NCBI RefSeq assembly: GCF_002079055.1
Contig: NC_047493.1
Span: 248,001-312,000 of the forward strand
Length of the DNA stretch: 64,000 nt
From: Saccharomyces paradoxus
Lineage: Eukaryota > Ascomycota > Saccharomycetes > Saccharomycetales > Saccharomycetaceae
Reading direction: 5' to 3'
The notes under the pieces were generated by a model. It had not been told where the DNA came from. It ran no database searches and worked only from the letters and a program-made list of their open reading frames with translations. Below, piece by piece: positions 21,307 through 31,023 of this stretch (position 1 is its first letter; each line of letters opens with the position of its first letter). A program made the position numbers and the translations under genes.

Positions 21307-22449
21307 ATGCCTAGCAAATTGTTTAACGCTATACACCTACTGGTGTGCCCGTTGACGGTACTGGTAGGATACCTCATAAACGCGTATGGCTACGGCGCGG
21401 CGCTGCAAGCAACGCTGAATAAGGACGGTCTGGTAAACGCTATGTTCGTGAAGAAAGGGTGGTTCTGGACTTCCTTGGTCGGATGGTGGTGCATCATACG
21501 GTATCGTGCGGTGCCGGGAGCAACCGGTAGAGACCGAAGACACATTGTCCAGTCATTCAAAAGGTACGCCATACTTACAGTGTGGTGGTACATATTCACA
21601 CAGGGTATATGGTTTGGCGTAGGTCCCATCATGGACTTGGTATTTGTATATACGGGTGGCCATTGCCACTACGACGTATTTGATGACGCAGGTCACGTGA
21701 ACGAAAACTTCCAGGGCTCGGGCACCCGGACCCAGCGCGCGTTGGCGCTCATTCACAACGTCCTCACATTGCACGGCACCGACCAAGAGCACCACCAGCA
21801 GCAACTTTGGGACCGCTCGATGGAGTCAATCCAGGGCGCTCTGCAGGCGACGGGGCCGAAAAACGCCGAAAACGTAACGGCCAGCGCTGCCGCTGGCATC
21901 AATGCTTTTATCCATGACCAGATGCACAGGTGGCAGGGTCCGCTTACCACTTCAGCACAATGTAGACGTTTCGGAGGCCATTGGGCAGGAGGACACGATC
22001 CATCTGGGCACGTGTTTTTGGCTACCTTGATGTGCATGTTTCTTCTAGGGGAACTTCGTGTGTTTGGGCGTCGCGCACTAGCTCATTTGTACGCCCAAAA
22101 ATGGCAGCTTGTACGATTGGTGACCCGGCTCTTCGATACTGGACCGCTATGGACATGGCGGCGGTGTGGCGGCAACTCAATGAGCTGTGGCGCCCGTCTG
22201 TGGCGTGCGCTGGTTGAGCCGCCGGCCGCGTGCGCGGCCGCGCTGCTGCGTTTGACGCGATGTATTGCATGCGATCACCCAGTAGTGATATTGCTGATAC
22301 TCTTGGTCACGTGGTTATGGCAGTTGCTGTTGACTGCGGTGGCGTCACGTTTCCACACCGTACGTGAGCACATGTCTGGATTGTTGGCTGCGTATATAGT
22401 GACGGGCGTTGTCTATGCTCGCGATGCAGCCGCGCTACGTTCACTATGA
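21307..22449 (+). CDS. SCS3: Scs3, FIT-family ER lipid diphosphatase
   Basis: The protein has 380 residues. Scs3 is an ER membrane protein related to mammalian FIT2. It is needed for normal inositol prototrophy and phospholipid balance, and the family cleaves acyl-CoA diphosphates. Hydrophobic segments are visible at the N-terminus (LFNAIHLLVCPLTVLVGYLI), in the middle (YAILTVWWYIFTQGIWFGV) and in the last third (VVILLILLVTWLWQLLL). The GHWAGGHDPSGHVFLA segment near residues 220-235 carries one of the two conserved His motifs; a C-terminal His lies in RFHTVREHMSG. Base composition is unusually GC-rich, with a GC palindrome near 22224-22239. Confidence 0.93.
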   Translation: MPSKLFNAIHLLVCPLTVLVGYLINAYGYGAALQATLNKDGLVNAMFVKKGWFWTSLVGWWCIIRYRAVPGATGRDRRHIVQSFKRYAILTVWWYIFTQGIWFGVGPIMDLVFVYTGGHCHYDVFDDAGHVNENFQGSGTRTQRALALIHNVLTLHGTDQEHHQQQLWDRSMESIQGALQATGPKNAENVTASAAAGINAFIHDQMHRWQGPLTTSAQCRRFGGHWAGGHDPSGHVFLATLMCMFLLGELRVFGRRALAHLYAQKWQLVRLVTRLFDTGPLWTWRRCGGNSMSCGARLWRALVEPPAACAAALLRLTRCIACDHPVVILLILLVTWLWQLLLTAVASRFHTVREHMSGLLAAYIVTGVVYARDAAALRSL

Positions 22450-22585
22450 CTCAAGAAAAGTTGGCGATAACCTACGGGCGACTGAAAAAATAACAGCGAC
22501 TTTTCCTCCCGGTAGCGGGCCGTCGTTTAGTCATTCTATCCCTCGGATTATAGACTGTGAATATTGCATATGCAATTTTGACTCA
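22447..22585. promoter_or_regulatory. Two Gcn4-type TGACTCA sites upstream of MET13
   Basis: TGACTCA occurs at 22447-22453 (overlapping the SCS3 stop codon) and at 22579-22585, the latter about 245 bp before the MET13 ATG. TGACTCA is the Gcn4 consensus, and Gcn4 induces amino-acid biosynthesis. A CCACAGCTT at about 22709 is one base from the Met31/32 motif. Function is inferred. The rest of the 380-bp gap holds a TA-rich microsatellite. Confidence 0.5.
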
Positions 22586-22601
22586 AATTCTTTAAAAAAA
22601 T

Positions 22602-22661
22602 GAAATATATATATGTATACGTTTATATATATATATATACGTATATATACTGTATATACGA
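22602..22661. repeat. TA/TATACG-rich microsatellite
   Basis: Alternating TA runs broken by TACG units lie in the MET13 5' flank, followed by an A-run at about 22668-22677. Confidence 0.75.
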
Positions 22662-22829
22662 AAAGTAAAAAAAAAAAAGGTGATATTTCGCTCGTGCAAA
22701 AGCTAATGCCACAGCTTGTGTCTCGTGTAGTTTGCCTTGCTCCCCTTGATTGAAATAGTCTCCCTAAACTAAAGCTTTTTTTATTAGCAAACAGAACCAC
22801 CAAAACTAAAATCACGACCACATCTCGAT

Positions 22830-24632
22830 ATGAAAATCACGGAAAAGTTAGAACAGCATAGACAGACCTCTGGCAAACCCACGTACTCATTCGAGTACTT
22901 CGTCCCCAAGACTACACAAGGTGTACAGAATCTGTACGACCGGATGGACCGGATGTACGAGGCGTCTCTACCTCAGTTCATTGACATCACCTGGAATGCG
23001 GGCGGTGGACGTTTGTCTCATTTGTCAACGGACTTGGTTGCGACAGCGCAGTCTGTGCTCGGTCTGGAAACCTGCATGCACTTGACCTGCACTAATATGC
23101 CCGTCTCGATGATTGACGAGGCTTTAGAGAACGCTTACCACTCCGGGTGCCAGAATATCCTAGCTCTAAGAGGTGATCCTCCTAGGGATGCCGAAAACTG
23201 GACACCCGTTGAAGGGGGCTTTCAGTATGCCAAGGACTTGATCAAGTACATCAAGTCCAAGTACGGTGACCATTTCGCTATCGGGGTTGCCGGCTACCCG
23301 GAGTGCCATCCGGAGTTGCCCACTAAGGACGTCAAGCTTGATCTCGAGTATTTGAAACAGAAGATCGACGCCGGCGGCGACTTCATTATCACTCAGATGT
23401 TTTACGATGTTGACAATTTCATTAACTGGTGTTCTCAAGTTAGAGCTGCGGGCATGGACGTGCCCATTATTCCCGGGATCATGCCCATCACTACTTACGC
23501 GGCATTCTTAAGAAGGGCTCAATGGGGCCAAATCTCCATCCCGCAGCAGTTCTTGTCCCAACTGGACCCTATCAAGGATGATGACGAGTTGGTACGTGAT
23601 ATCGGAACTAATTTGATCGTGCAAATGTGCCAAAAACTGCTCAACAGTGGCTACATCTCGCACTTGCACATCTACACCATGAACTTGGAAAAGGCCCCCC
23701 TCATGATTTTGGAAAGGTTGAACATTCTCCCTACGGAATCCGAGTTCAATGCTCATCCATTGGCCGTGTTGCCTTGGAGGAAGTCTTTGAATCCGAAGCG
23801 TAAAAACGAGGAGGTCAGACCTATCTTCTGGAAGAGAAGACCTTACTCCTATGTCGCGAGAACCTCTCAATGGGCCGTCGACGAATTTCCCAACGGTAGA
23901 TTTGGTGATTCATCTTCGCCCGCGTTCGGTGACTTGGATCTGTGCGGATCAGACTTGATCAGGCAATCCGCGAACAAATGTCTCGAATTATGGTCTACCC
24001 CTACTTCCATCAATGACATCGCCTTCTTGGTCATTAACTACTTGAATGGGAACTTGAAGTGTTTGCCCTGGAGTGATATTCCCATCAATGACGAAATTAA
24101 CGCAATCAAAACTCACTTGATCGAGTTGAACAAGCACTCCATCATCACCATAAATTCTCAACCTCAAGTCAACGGCATTAGGTCCAATGACAAAATTCAT
24201 GGTTGGGGGCCCAAGGATGGTTATGTTTATCAGAAGCAATATCTGGAATTTATGTTGCCCAAGACTAAGTTACCGAAGTTGATTGATACCTTGAAGAACA
24301 ACGAGTTCTTGACCTACTTCGCCATCGACTCTCAAGGAGACCTACTAAGTAACCATCCAGACAACTCTAAATCCAATGCTGTCACTTGGGGGATTTTCCC
24401 CGGCAGAGAAATTCTTCAACCTACCATTGTCGAGAAAATATCCTTCTTGGCATGGAAGGAGGAATTCTATCATATCTTAAATGAATGGAAACTAAACATG
24501 AATAAATATGATAAACCACATAGTGCCCACTTCATTCAGTCCTTGATTGATGATTACTGCTTAGTCAATATTGTCGACAATGACTACATTTCTCCAGATG
24601 ATCAAATCCATTCCATCCTACTAAGCCTATAA
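22830..24632 (+). CDS. MET13: Met13, methylenetetrahydrofolate reductase
   Basis: The protein has 600 residues. Met13 is the main MTHFR; it reduces 5,10-methylene-THF to 5-methyl-THF for methionine synthesis. The N-terminal catalytic barrel (about 1-300) binds FAD and contains SFEYFVPKTTQGVQNLYDRM, ITWNAGG, LALRGDPPRD and FIITQMFYD. The C-terminal half is the regulatory domain for AdoMet inhibition in eukaryotic enzymes (WGPKDGYVYQKQYLEF, WGIFPGREILQPT). The first half uses more GC-rich synonymous codons than most genes here, as in the adjacent SCS3. Convergent with MON1. Confidence 0.97.
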   Translation: MKITEKLEQHRQTSGKPTYSFEYFVPKTTQGVQNLYDRMDRMYEASLPQFIDITWNAGGGRLSHLSTDLVATAQSVLGLETCMHLTCTNMPVSMIDEALENAYHSGCQNILALRGDPPRDAENWTPVEGGFQYAKDLIKYIKSKYGDHFAIGVAGYPECHPELPTKDVKLDLEYLKQKIDAGGDFIITQMFYDVDNFINWCSQVRAAGMDVPIIPGIMPITTYAAFLRRAQWGQISIPQQFLSQLDPIKDDDELVRDIGTNLIVQMCQKLLNSGYISHLHIYTMNLEKAPLMILERLNILPTESEFNAHPLAVLPWRKSLNPKRKNEEVRPIFWKRRPYSYVARTSQWAVDEFPNGRFGDSSSPAFGDLDLCGSDLIRQSANKCLELWSTPTSINDIAFLVINYLNGNLKCLPWSDIPINDEINAIKTHLIELNKHSIITINSQPQVNGIRSNDKIHGWGPKDGYVYQKQYLEFMLPKTKLPKLIDTLKNNEFLTYFAIDSQGDLLSNHPDNSKSNAVTWGIFPGREILQPTIVEKISFLAWKEEFYHILNEWKLNMNKYDKPHSAHFIQSLIDDYCLVNIVDNDYISPDDQIHSILLSL

Positions 24633-25095
24633 TAACACAACAACGATAACAGTTCTTTAACAGAATTGCAATATCACCTCCCCTTTGCATTACATTCAAC
24701 ATTACATTGCATTTTTTTTTTTATTCATTATTATTATGGTTTTTCTTTTTACCACCTTTTGCTCCTTCCCTTTTCTGTTATTTTGCCATTCTTTCTTGAC
24801 TAGCATTTCAACATGTGTTTGGTTAACACCTTTTACCTTTTTTTTTTTCAGGACAAAATTCTTTCATTTCTTCTCACACTTTCAACAAAGTCTTTTAAAT
24901 GTACTTAAAAACAGTTCAACATCTTCTTCCTTCATTTATTTATTCTCTTCATATTCAACATACTCGGAAAGGAAGAAAACTAAAAGTACTCCCATTTTAC
25001 ACATGTATGTATACCTATGTATATATATATATATGCTCTTATAGATATATTTACAAGTTAAGGAAAAAAGTAAAAATAACCCCCCAGTTAAAAAC
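24633..25095. other. Intergenic: MET13/MON1 convergent 3' region
   Basis: These 463 bp are T-rich, with runs near 24712 and 24840, and hold a short TA tract at about 25021-25035. Open frames here are low-complexity Phe/Ser/Thr translations of pyrimidine tracts and are not credible genes. Termination signals for both genes probably lie here. Confidence 0.5.
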
Positions 25096-27030
25096 TCAAA
25101 AGACGGCACCATCACTTATAAATAGTCTCGACTCGTGTTTTTGACACCAATTAGCTACTTTTCTCGCACTCTTGAATAAAACCCTTTTGTCAACAACACC
25201 GTTATTTCCAATCAGATACAATTCAAACGTGGGCGTTACCCATGCCATCCCTAACATATTAACTGACTCTTGTTCGAATGACGAATTCCCAATGATGTAC
25301 TCATCCAATTCAGAAAAATCCATTCTTGTTTCGTTCATTTTCAAGTCTTCATTGTCTTTGGAACTCCATCTAACAAAATTTAACATAGACCTACTCAACA
25401 GGTTGCCATTATCTCTTACCACCGTGCCGTGCAATTGTTGGTAGTATGTCTTCAATTTCAATTCATATTCCAGCCCCTGTGAAGAATCCAGGGCAATGTT
25501 ACTGTTGACTTCAAAGTGCGGCATAACATATTGAACGTTTTGCTTCGATTTATATATAAAGTGATGAACCATAGGTGCCGGTATATCGCTAAGCTTAAAC
25601 CTCTTAGAAGCATTTATCTTTTTCAGTAGCCTCTCTTTTTCGAGTTTAATAATTAACTCGTCACTAAACGACTTCAGTGAAAAGAATGCATCCTTTTGTG
25701 CACTTATCAGTACTAGTGCCGATTTTTCATTGCTATAAGTATCATTAGGTAGAAACTTGATATAACAATAAAGAAAACCACTTGAGTTAAATTTTGGGAA
25801 ACATATGGGTACCCAAAGTTCTTGAGTTTCGTCTAGGTTTTGAAATTGATGAGATATTAGGCAAAATAGAAGATGCAAGTCTGTAGTGTGCAAAGTATGA
25901 CCTCTTGGTCGAAGAACACAGCACAATTTATTTTGAGGCGCAATTATCAAGCCATATAATAAAGTTCCCCTGGGAATATCCTGCCTTTTCTCTAATTGTT
26001 GTAAAATTACGTTCTGTAACTTTAATCTTGAAGAATGGTGAAACGGTAAGCATTGTAAAGAGTTCAATAGTAAGTCGGGAAACATTCTGTTACAGATCAG
26101 CGAACATATTTCATTTAAATTTTCAAAATCTGTGGTTTCCAAATAATTTCTTAAGTCGAAATTTTCCCTTTTGGAGAATAACCTAAGCAATTGTCGTTCA
26201 CTTAAAGACGAAAGAATGTATGAATATAGAAAATCCAGCTGATTCAACAATTCGTTTGAGGACTCGCCTCTTTCGGATTGTGCCATTAGTAATATGGGTG
26301 ATTTATCCAAAAAAGTAAGCCTTTTACCAGAAGTTAAAGTCGATATGGTTTTTAATTCCGATGGCCCATTGACTTGGAAGTAACTTATTACAGTATTAAT
26401 GAGCCCCGTATATGACATGATCTGTTCGTCTTTGCCATGCATGCAGTAGATCGGTTTACCCGCTGAAGTGAATATGAGAAAATTTTTATCACAAGGGGCC
26501 TGGTTTTCACTTGATTCGCTGTTACTATTAAACATTGAGAACTTGAATACGTTGGGAATTTCGTTACTTACATAGGGTCGTCTTTGTAGTTCAGATCCTC
26601 TTAGAGAAGTTTCCATGGAGTATATGCTTTCCGCCAAGCGACTCCTGATGTCATTCTCGCAGTCCAAATAAGGACCAGGATCCTTTTTCGAACTGTTTAA
26701 CGTTGGCATTATATCATCATTGCTCTTTGCCAAATCTGCTGACAGCAAATTGTTTTTAACCTGCAATTTCTTTGCTTGCAAAGGAGATCTTCTGGATGCC
26801 ACATATGCTGTATTCAAAGAATTTATAGAGGTAGACTTACTAACGGAATGATCATTGGATATCGGCGTTGCTAGAGGTGCCTTTTTGAAAAATGTTTCAT
26901 CTAGATTAACCGATGTCGTTGGCTCTGAAGTTGTTGCCACAACTGGAATGCATTCAAAATTTCCACTTTTACTATGCTTCAATTTACTGTTCGGTACCTC
27001 AGCATCTAGGTAGCTTTCATTGAGATTCAT
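25096..27030 (-). CDS. MON1: Mon1, subunit of the Mon1-Ccz1 Rab7 (Ypt7) exchange factor
   Basis: The protein has 644 residues. With Ccz1 it activates the Rab GTPase Ypt7 on late endosomes, autophagosomes and vacuoles, allowing membrane fusion. The first ~170 residues are polar and disordered. The conserved core starts with the first longin domain (NFLIFTSAGKPIYCMHGKDEQIMSYTG, shown here in parts) and continues through GKRLTFLDKSPILLMAQS. Two further longin/roadblock-like domains follow. The C-terminal HESRLFISDGAVF end matches the family. The 908-bp divergent gap to RPS2 is the promoter of both. Confidence 0.95.
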   Translation of the reverse strand: MNLNESYLDAEVPNSKLKHSKSGNFECIPVVATTSEPTTSVNLDETFFKKAPLATPISNDHSVSKSTSINSLNTAYVASRRSPLQAKKLQVKNNLLSADLAKSNDDIMPTLNSSKKDPGPYLDCENDIRSRLAESIYSMETSLRGSELQRRPYVSNEIPNVFKFSMFNSNSESSENQAPCDKNFLIFTSAGKPIYCMHGKDEQIMSYTGLINTVISYFQVNGPSELKTISTLTSGKRLTFLDKSPILLMAQSERGESSNELLNQLDFLYSYILSSLSERQLLRLFSKRENFDLRNYLETTDFENLNEICSLICNRMFPDLLLNSLQCLPFHHSSRLKLQNVILQQLEKRQDIPRGTLLYGLIIAPQNKLCCVLRPRGHTLHTTDLHLLFCLISHQFQNLDETQELWVPICFPKFNSSGFLYCYIKFLPNDTYSNEKSALVLISAQKDAFFSLKSFSDELIIKLEKERLLKKINASKRFKLSDIPAPMVHHFIYKSKQNVQYVMPHFEVNSNIALDSSQGLEYELKLKTYYQQLHGTVVRDNGNLLSRSMLNFVRWSSKDNEDLKMNETRMDFSELDEYIIGNSSFEQESVNMLGMAWVTPTFELYLIGNNGVVDKRVLFKSARKVANWCQKHESRLFISDGAVF

Positions 27031-27938
27031 AGGTTCGATATACTGTTTATACGTTTGTAGTTTGATAGATTTTTTATCCAGTTTGTACTCACTATTATCT
27101 TTGTTTCGTACCGCGGTTTTTTATCCTATATTTCAGCCCTACGAGATAGAACGATAAAGAAGTCTAGTAGTACCTTTTTATGAAAATAAATTAAGAGTAA
27201 GAGCTAAAAGCACGAGGAATATATTTTTAATAAGGCGTTAAGATATACATGCTAAGAGTCTTACTGCACAAAAATAAAGTTACTGTTGTTCAACATTGGC
27301 TGACGTTTTGACTACAAGGTTAGAAATATTGGCAGGATTTAAGGGGAGAATTATTGATTGAGTCATGCCATTTGCACCAAAAGGCTCGGATGCGAGCCTG
27401 AACAACTTTTGAAGCGAAGGTAATATACAGTACTAATTAAGTTATTTGTTAAGGAATCTTGAAGTTTACTTGAAAGCTTTCTACGCTGAGCAAGGAATTG
27501 TTTCCATTTATGAGACTGTTTTTCTAATATGTTCGGATGTATGAATACAGCCCATACACCCTGGTGTTGTGTTCTTTTTTTTTTACTTGGATATTATTTC
27601 TTGTAAGGAAATTGGGTCGCACACATTTGGCAGAAAACATAAGTCATCATTAACGAGGTAACACAGCTACTTTCCCTGCCTCAGCATTGCACGCAGCTTT
27701 CCTAGGACGCTCAGCTAATTTTTCACCTATTCTCCTCTGTAGTGAGCTAAGAGTTTTCAGGTTTTTATTCAAACTTTTTCCTTCTCTGTTGCGAATTTCC
27801 TTGCTTGCTGCTAAATACCTTTTTCAATCCTAAAGAAACCGTGTTCTTTATATATTGTCGATTGAAAGTTACCTACATCAACTTTCCGTGTTCCATTCCG
27901 ACTATAACAAACAACCAATAAGCTCAACTAATTAAGTA
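27031..27938. promoter_or_regulatory. MON1/RPS2 divergent promoter with a Rap1-like site
   Basis: AGCCCATACACC at 27549-27560 has the Rap1 core CCCATACA with one mismatch to the full consensus and lies about 380 bp before the RPS2 ATG. A T-run follows at about 27577. GACGC at 27706-27710 is a partial Fhl1 match. I see no snoRNA, tRNA or extra gene in these 908 bp. Confidence 0.4.
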
Positions 27939-28703
27939 ATGTCTGCTCCAGAAGCTCAACAACAAAAGAGAGGCGGTTTCGGTGGCCGTAACAGAGGTCG
28001 TCCAAACAGAAGAGGACCAAGAAACACTGAAGAAAAGGGATGGGTTCCAGTTACCAAGCTAGGTAGATTAGTCAAGGCTGGTAAGATTACCACCATTGAA
28101 GAAATCTTCTTGCACTCTTTGCCAGTCAAGGAATTCCAAATCATTGACACTTTGTTGCCAGGTTTGCAAGACGAAGTTATGAACATCAAGCCAGTTCAAA
28201 AGCAAACCAGAGCCGGTCAAAGAACCAGATTCAAGGCTGTTGTCGTTGTTGGTGACTCTAACGGTCACGTTGGTTTGGGTATCAAGACCGCCAAGGAAGT
28301 TGCTGGTGCCATCAGAGCTGGTATCATTATTGCTAAGTTGTCCGTTATCCCAATCAGAAGAGGTTACTGGGGTACCAACTTGGGTCAACCACATTCTTTG
28401 GCCACCAAGACCACTGGTAAGTGTGGTTCCGTCACTGTTAGATTGATCCCAGCCCCAAGAGGTTCTGGTATCGTCGCTTCTCCAGCTGTCAAGAAGTTGT
28501 TGCAATTGGCTGGTGTTGAAGATGTCTACACCCAATCCAACGGTAAGACCAGAACTTTGGAAAACACCTTGAAGGCTGCTTTCGTTGCTATTGGTAACAC
28601 TTACGGTTTCTTGACTCCAAACTTGTGGGCCGAACAACCATTGCCAGTTTCTCCATTGGACATCTACTCCGATGAAGCTTCTGCTCAAAAGAAGAGATTC
28701 TAA
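27939..28703 (+). CDS. RPS2: Ribosomal protein uS5 (Rps2) of the 40S subunit
   Basis: The 254-residue protein is full length. uS5 sits near the mRNA entry channel and decoding centre and affects accuracy. The N-terminal RG-rich tail ([16 protein letters not shown]) is a known arginine-methylation target in the family. The S5 double-stranded RNA-binding fold follows ([19 protein letters not shown]), then the C-terminal S5 domain ([19 protein letters not shown]). Codon use is strongly biased, and the gene has no intron. Convergent with NAB2. Confidence 0.98.
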
Positions 28704-29259
28704 GCTTATTGTTAACAAATTATAAAATAGTTTTTTTTAATTTTAACCATTAAATAATTTTGTACACTTATAACAACACCTTATTTCTCATTCCAATTAC
28801 CTATTCAAGTGTTTTTCCGCTTGAAGTGAGCATTCTCAAATATAAAGTCAAACCCTTTTGACGTCCATTTTGATTAAAACGCAATCAGCTTTTTTCTCTT
28901 TTCCTTTTACACGCGGGGAACATTTCTTTGGTACGGTACAGCGGATGGCACTACGTATTCAGCAAAAGAAGCAAGATTAGGCGGCAGTGTTGGATCAAGA
29001 CTCTAAAAATTGAACAAGTTGTAACAATCACTTATGCAAATGATTAATGCTGATATTTTATCTATATTACAGCGCCTCATAGATAGGAGCTGTTTGAAAA
29101 CTTTTTTTTTTTTTTTTTTTTTTTTAAATCTAAATACGATGAATTATAAATACAATAACGGAACGACACATGGCATGCCACATTCAAAAAGCTTTGAATA
29201 AGCGCCCATCATAGAGAAGCAACGGTAAGAAGAATCTCATGTTGGAGGCCTGATTTTTG
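28704..29259. other. Intergenic: RPS2/NAB2 convergent 3' region
   Basis: These 556 bp contain the RPS2 terminator just after the stop (T-run at 28732-28738) and the NAB2 3' UTR at the right end with its poly(A)-encoding tract. I see no gene. Confidence 0.5.
29102..29125 (-). promoter_or_regulatory. A24 tract in the NAB2 3' UTR (probable autoregulatory element)
   Basis: A run of 24 T on the plus strand becomes A24 in NAB2 RNA, 134 nt after the stop codon. Published work on S. cerevisiae NAB2 showed that a genomically encoded run of about 26 A in its 3' UTR lets Nab2 limit its own mRNA. Position and length fit that element. Confidence 0.8.
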
Positions 29260-30756
29260 TTAATTCATCTCCGTATCTTGTTCTTGGGGGGGGAAACTGG
29301 CTTGCGAAGGAGCATTTTCAATGTTCGCGTTCTCTGGCAACGCAAATGGTCTTTCATTGGTAGGACCATTTGCATTGGGTGCAGCAGTCTTCTTTTCCGG
29401 AAGCACTCTCCCTGGAGGATGCCTGAATAAACAATAAATGTTTTTGCAGTCGACACCAAATCTACAATCTTCATTAATTGGGTGACCAAACAAACAATCA
29501 ATTCTAGTACAGTTGGCGCCTTCACGGCACATAATATGAGAACGAGCATGTCTATATTTACAACGTTTATTAGTACAATGCGTACCGAATTTGCATTGTT
29601 CCAAAGATTTTTCGACTGGAGGAGGGGCTGCTTTCTTTTGGCTTATAGGTTTTACTTCCTTGATCTTAGATAATGAAGAATGGGCTTTCCTACATTCAGG
29701 ATTATCGCATGTTAAATTTTTATCACACCACATTAAATCAATGACTTTGGCATCTTCATTTGCTGGCGTTGGATGACCAAATGGGCATGATGGATTAGAG
29801 CATAGAGCCCCAAATTTACACAAAACGATACCGGTTTGAACCGGTTTCCTCCTTGCAGCCAATAAATCAGCTTTTCTTTTTTGGAATTCTTCACGGGTTC
29901 TTTCCATTTCTTTCATTAATTCTTCGTCTTCATTTGGATGTAAAAACTCACAAGTTCCCGGAGGCTTCGGACAGTTTGGGTATTCATTGCATACTTTAGT
30001 TGGGTGCGCATGTGGGCATGATCTACCCAGGGGACAGTGAGGAAACAACCTACAACGCCCTTCTTTCTTGGTTGGAACAAAATTCATATTACTTTCACCC
30101 GCCATCCCAAGTGCTTTTGCCAACGGATTAAAACGTGTAGAATTACCATTGCGTCCTCCACGGTTCCCACCGCGACCACCTCTGCGGTTCTTTCCAACGG
30201 CGCCTCCACCACGTTGAGTAAACCTTTGGCTGTTATCAACAGGCGCAAATTGTGGTGGAGCTGCGGCGTTCACAATACCAGAGAAAGCTGATATTGGGGA
30301 CGGAGCGGCATGAGTGTCTATCTGCATCGAATTCTGTGTTGCTTGCTGTGGTGGTGGTTGTTGAGGTTGCTGTTCGGGTTGAAGTTGAGGTTGCTGTTGC
30401 TGTTGCTGCTGTTGCTGTAGTTGCTGTTGCTGTTGCTGTTGCGCAATGTCCGATTGCCCCAAGCTCTGCGCATTCATCATTCTAATTTTGGATACAATAT
30501 TCTCAGCACTTTCTCCTTGTTGTAGGGCTTCTAGAGCGAAAAAGGCTGTTTGAACAACATTTGCAAGTGTATCTCTAGAAACACTGTCAAACAGAGTCGC
30601 CAGTTCATCCACAACGGATTCAACAGTACCACCATTAACGATTAACAAAACAATGTACTCCGCAACGTACTTGATATCTTCGTTAAAGTTGGGTATACCG
30701 GCCAGTTTTTCGGCGACAATAACCTTCAAGCTTTCTGTGTACTGTTCTTGAGACAT
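29260..30756 (-). CDS. NAB2: Nab2, nuclear poly(A)-binding mRNA export protein
   Basis: The protein has 498 residues from ATG 30756. Nab2 binds poly(A) in the nucleus, limits tail length, protects mRNA and acts in export with Mex67 and Mlp1. Domains are an N-terminal PWI-like helical fold (about 1-97), a Gln/Pro repeat (about 103-145), an RGG segment (RGGRGGNRGGRNG) and seven CCCH zinc fingers from about residue 262, for example CRLFPHCPLGRSCPHAH and CKFGTHCTNKRCKYRH. The CAA/CAG tract at about 30345-30450 is shorter than I recall in S. cerevisiae (525 residues in total). The frame remains open 65 codons upstream, but that stretch is hydrophobic and unconserved-looking, so the MSQEQY start is preferred. 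Confidence 0.96.
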   Translation of the reverse strand: MSQEQYTESLKVIVAEKLAGIPNFNEDIKYVAEYIVLLIVNGGTVESVVDELATLFDSVSRDTLANVVQTAFFALEALQQGESAENIVSKIRMMNAQSLGQSDIAQQQQQQQLQQQQQQQQQPQLQPEQQPQQPPPQQATQNSMQIDTHAAPSPISAFSGIVNAAAPPQFAPVDNSQRFTQRGGGAVGKNRRGGRGGNRGGRNGNSTRFNPLAKALGMAGESNMNFVPTKKEGRCRLFPHCPLGRSCPHAHPTKVCNEYPNCPKPPGTCEFLHPNEDEELMKEMERTREEFQKRKADLLAARRKPVQTGIVLCKFGALCSNPSCPFGHPTPANEDAKVIDLMWCDKNLTCDNPECRKAHSSLSKIKEVKPISQKKAAPPPVEKSLEQCKFGTHCTNKRCKYRHARSHIMCREGANCTRIDCLFGHPINEDCRFGVDCKNIYCLFRHPPGRVLPEKKTAAPNANGPTNERPFALPENANIENAPSQASFPPQEQDTEMN

Positions 30757-31023
30757 GTCTAATCCAGCAAAATTGTATATCTTCGTTTCCTGATGATTTG
30801 AGAAGATTACGAAAGTAATAAGATAACATATTTTTATAGATGTATTTGAAAGAAAATTGTCTGAAATTTTGCATTTTTCTCTTTTGCCACCAGTGAAGTA
30901 AATATTAGTTACCCCCCTTCCCTTTTGTGTAACGATATACGGGAAATACAACCATGCTTATATAATTATATATGAATGTCCTCTTCATATTCGGCGCTAT
31001 GCAATAGGTCGTGTTGAGCAAAG

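Noticed and set aside
24685-25144. Two plus-strand Phe/Ser-rich frames between MET13 and MON1
   Set aside because: Translated pyrimidine tracts in a convergent terminator region.
28068-28718. 216-codon minus-strand frame across RPS2
   Set aside because: A shadow of biased RPS2 codons; low-complexity Ser/Asn/Gln translation.
30757-30951. 65-codon in-frame extension of NAB2
   Set aside because: The MSQEQY start gives the known N-terminal fold; the extension is hydrophobic and lies in the promoter.
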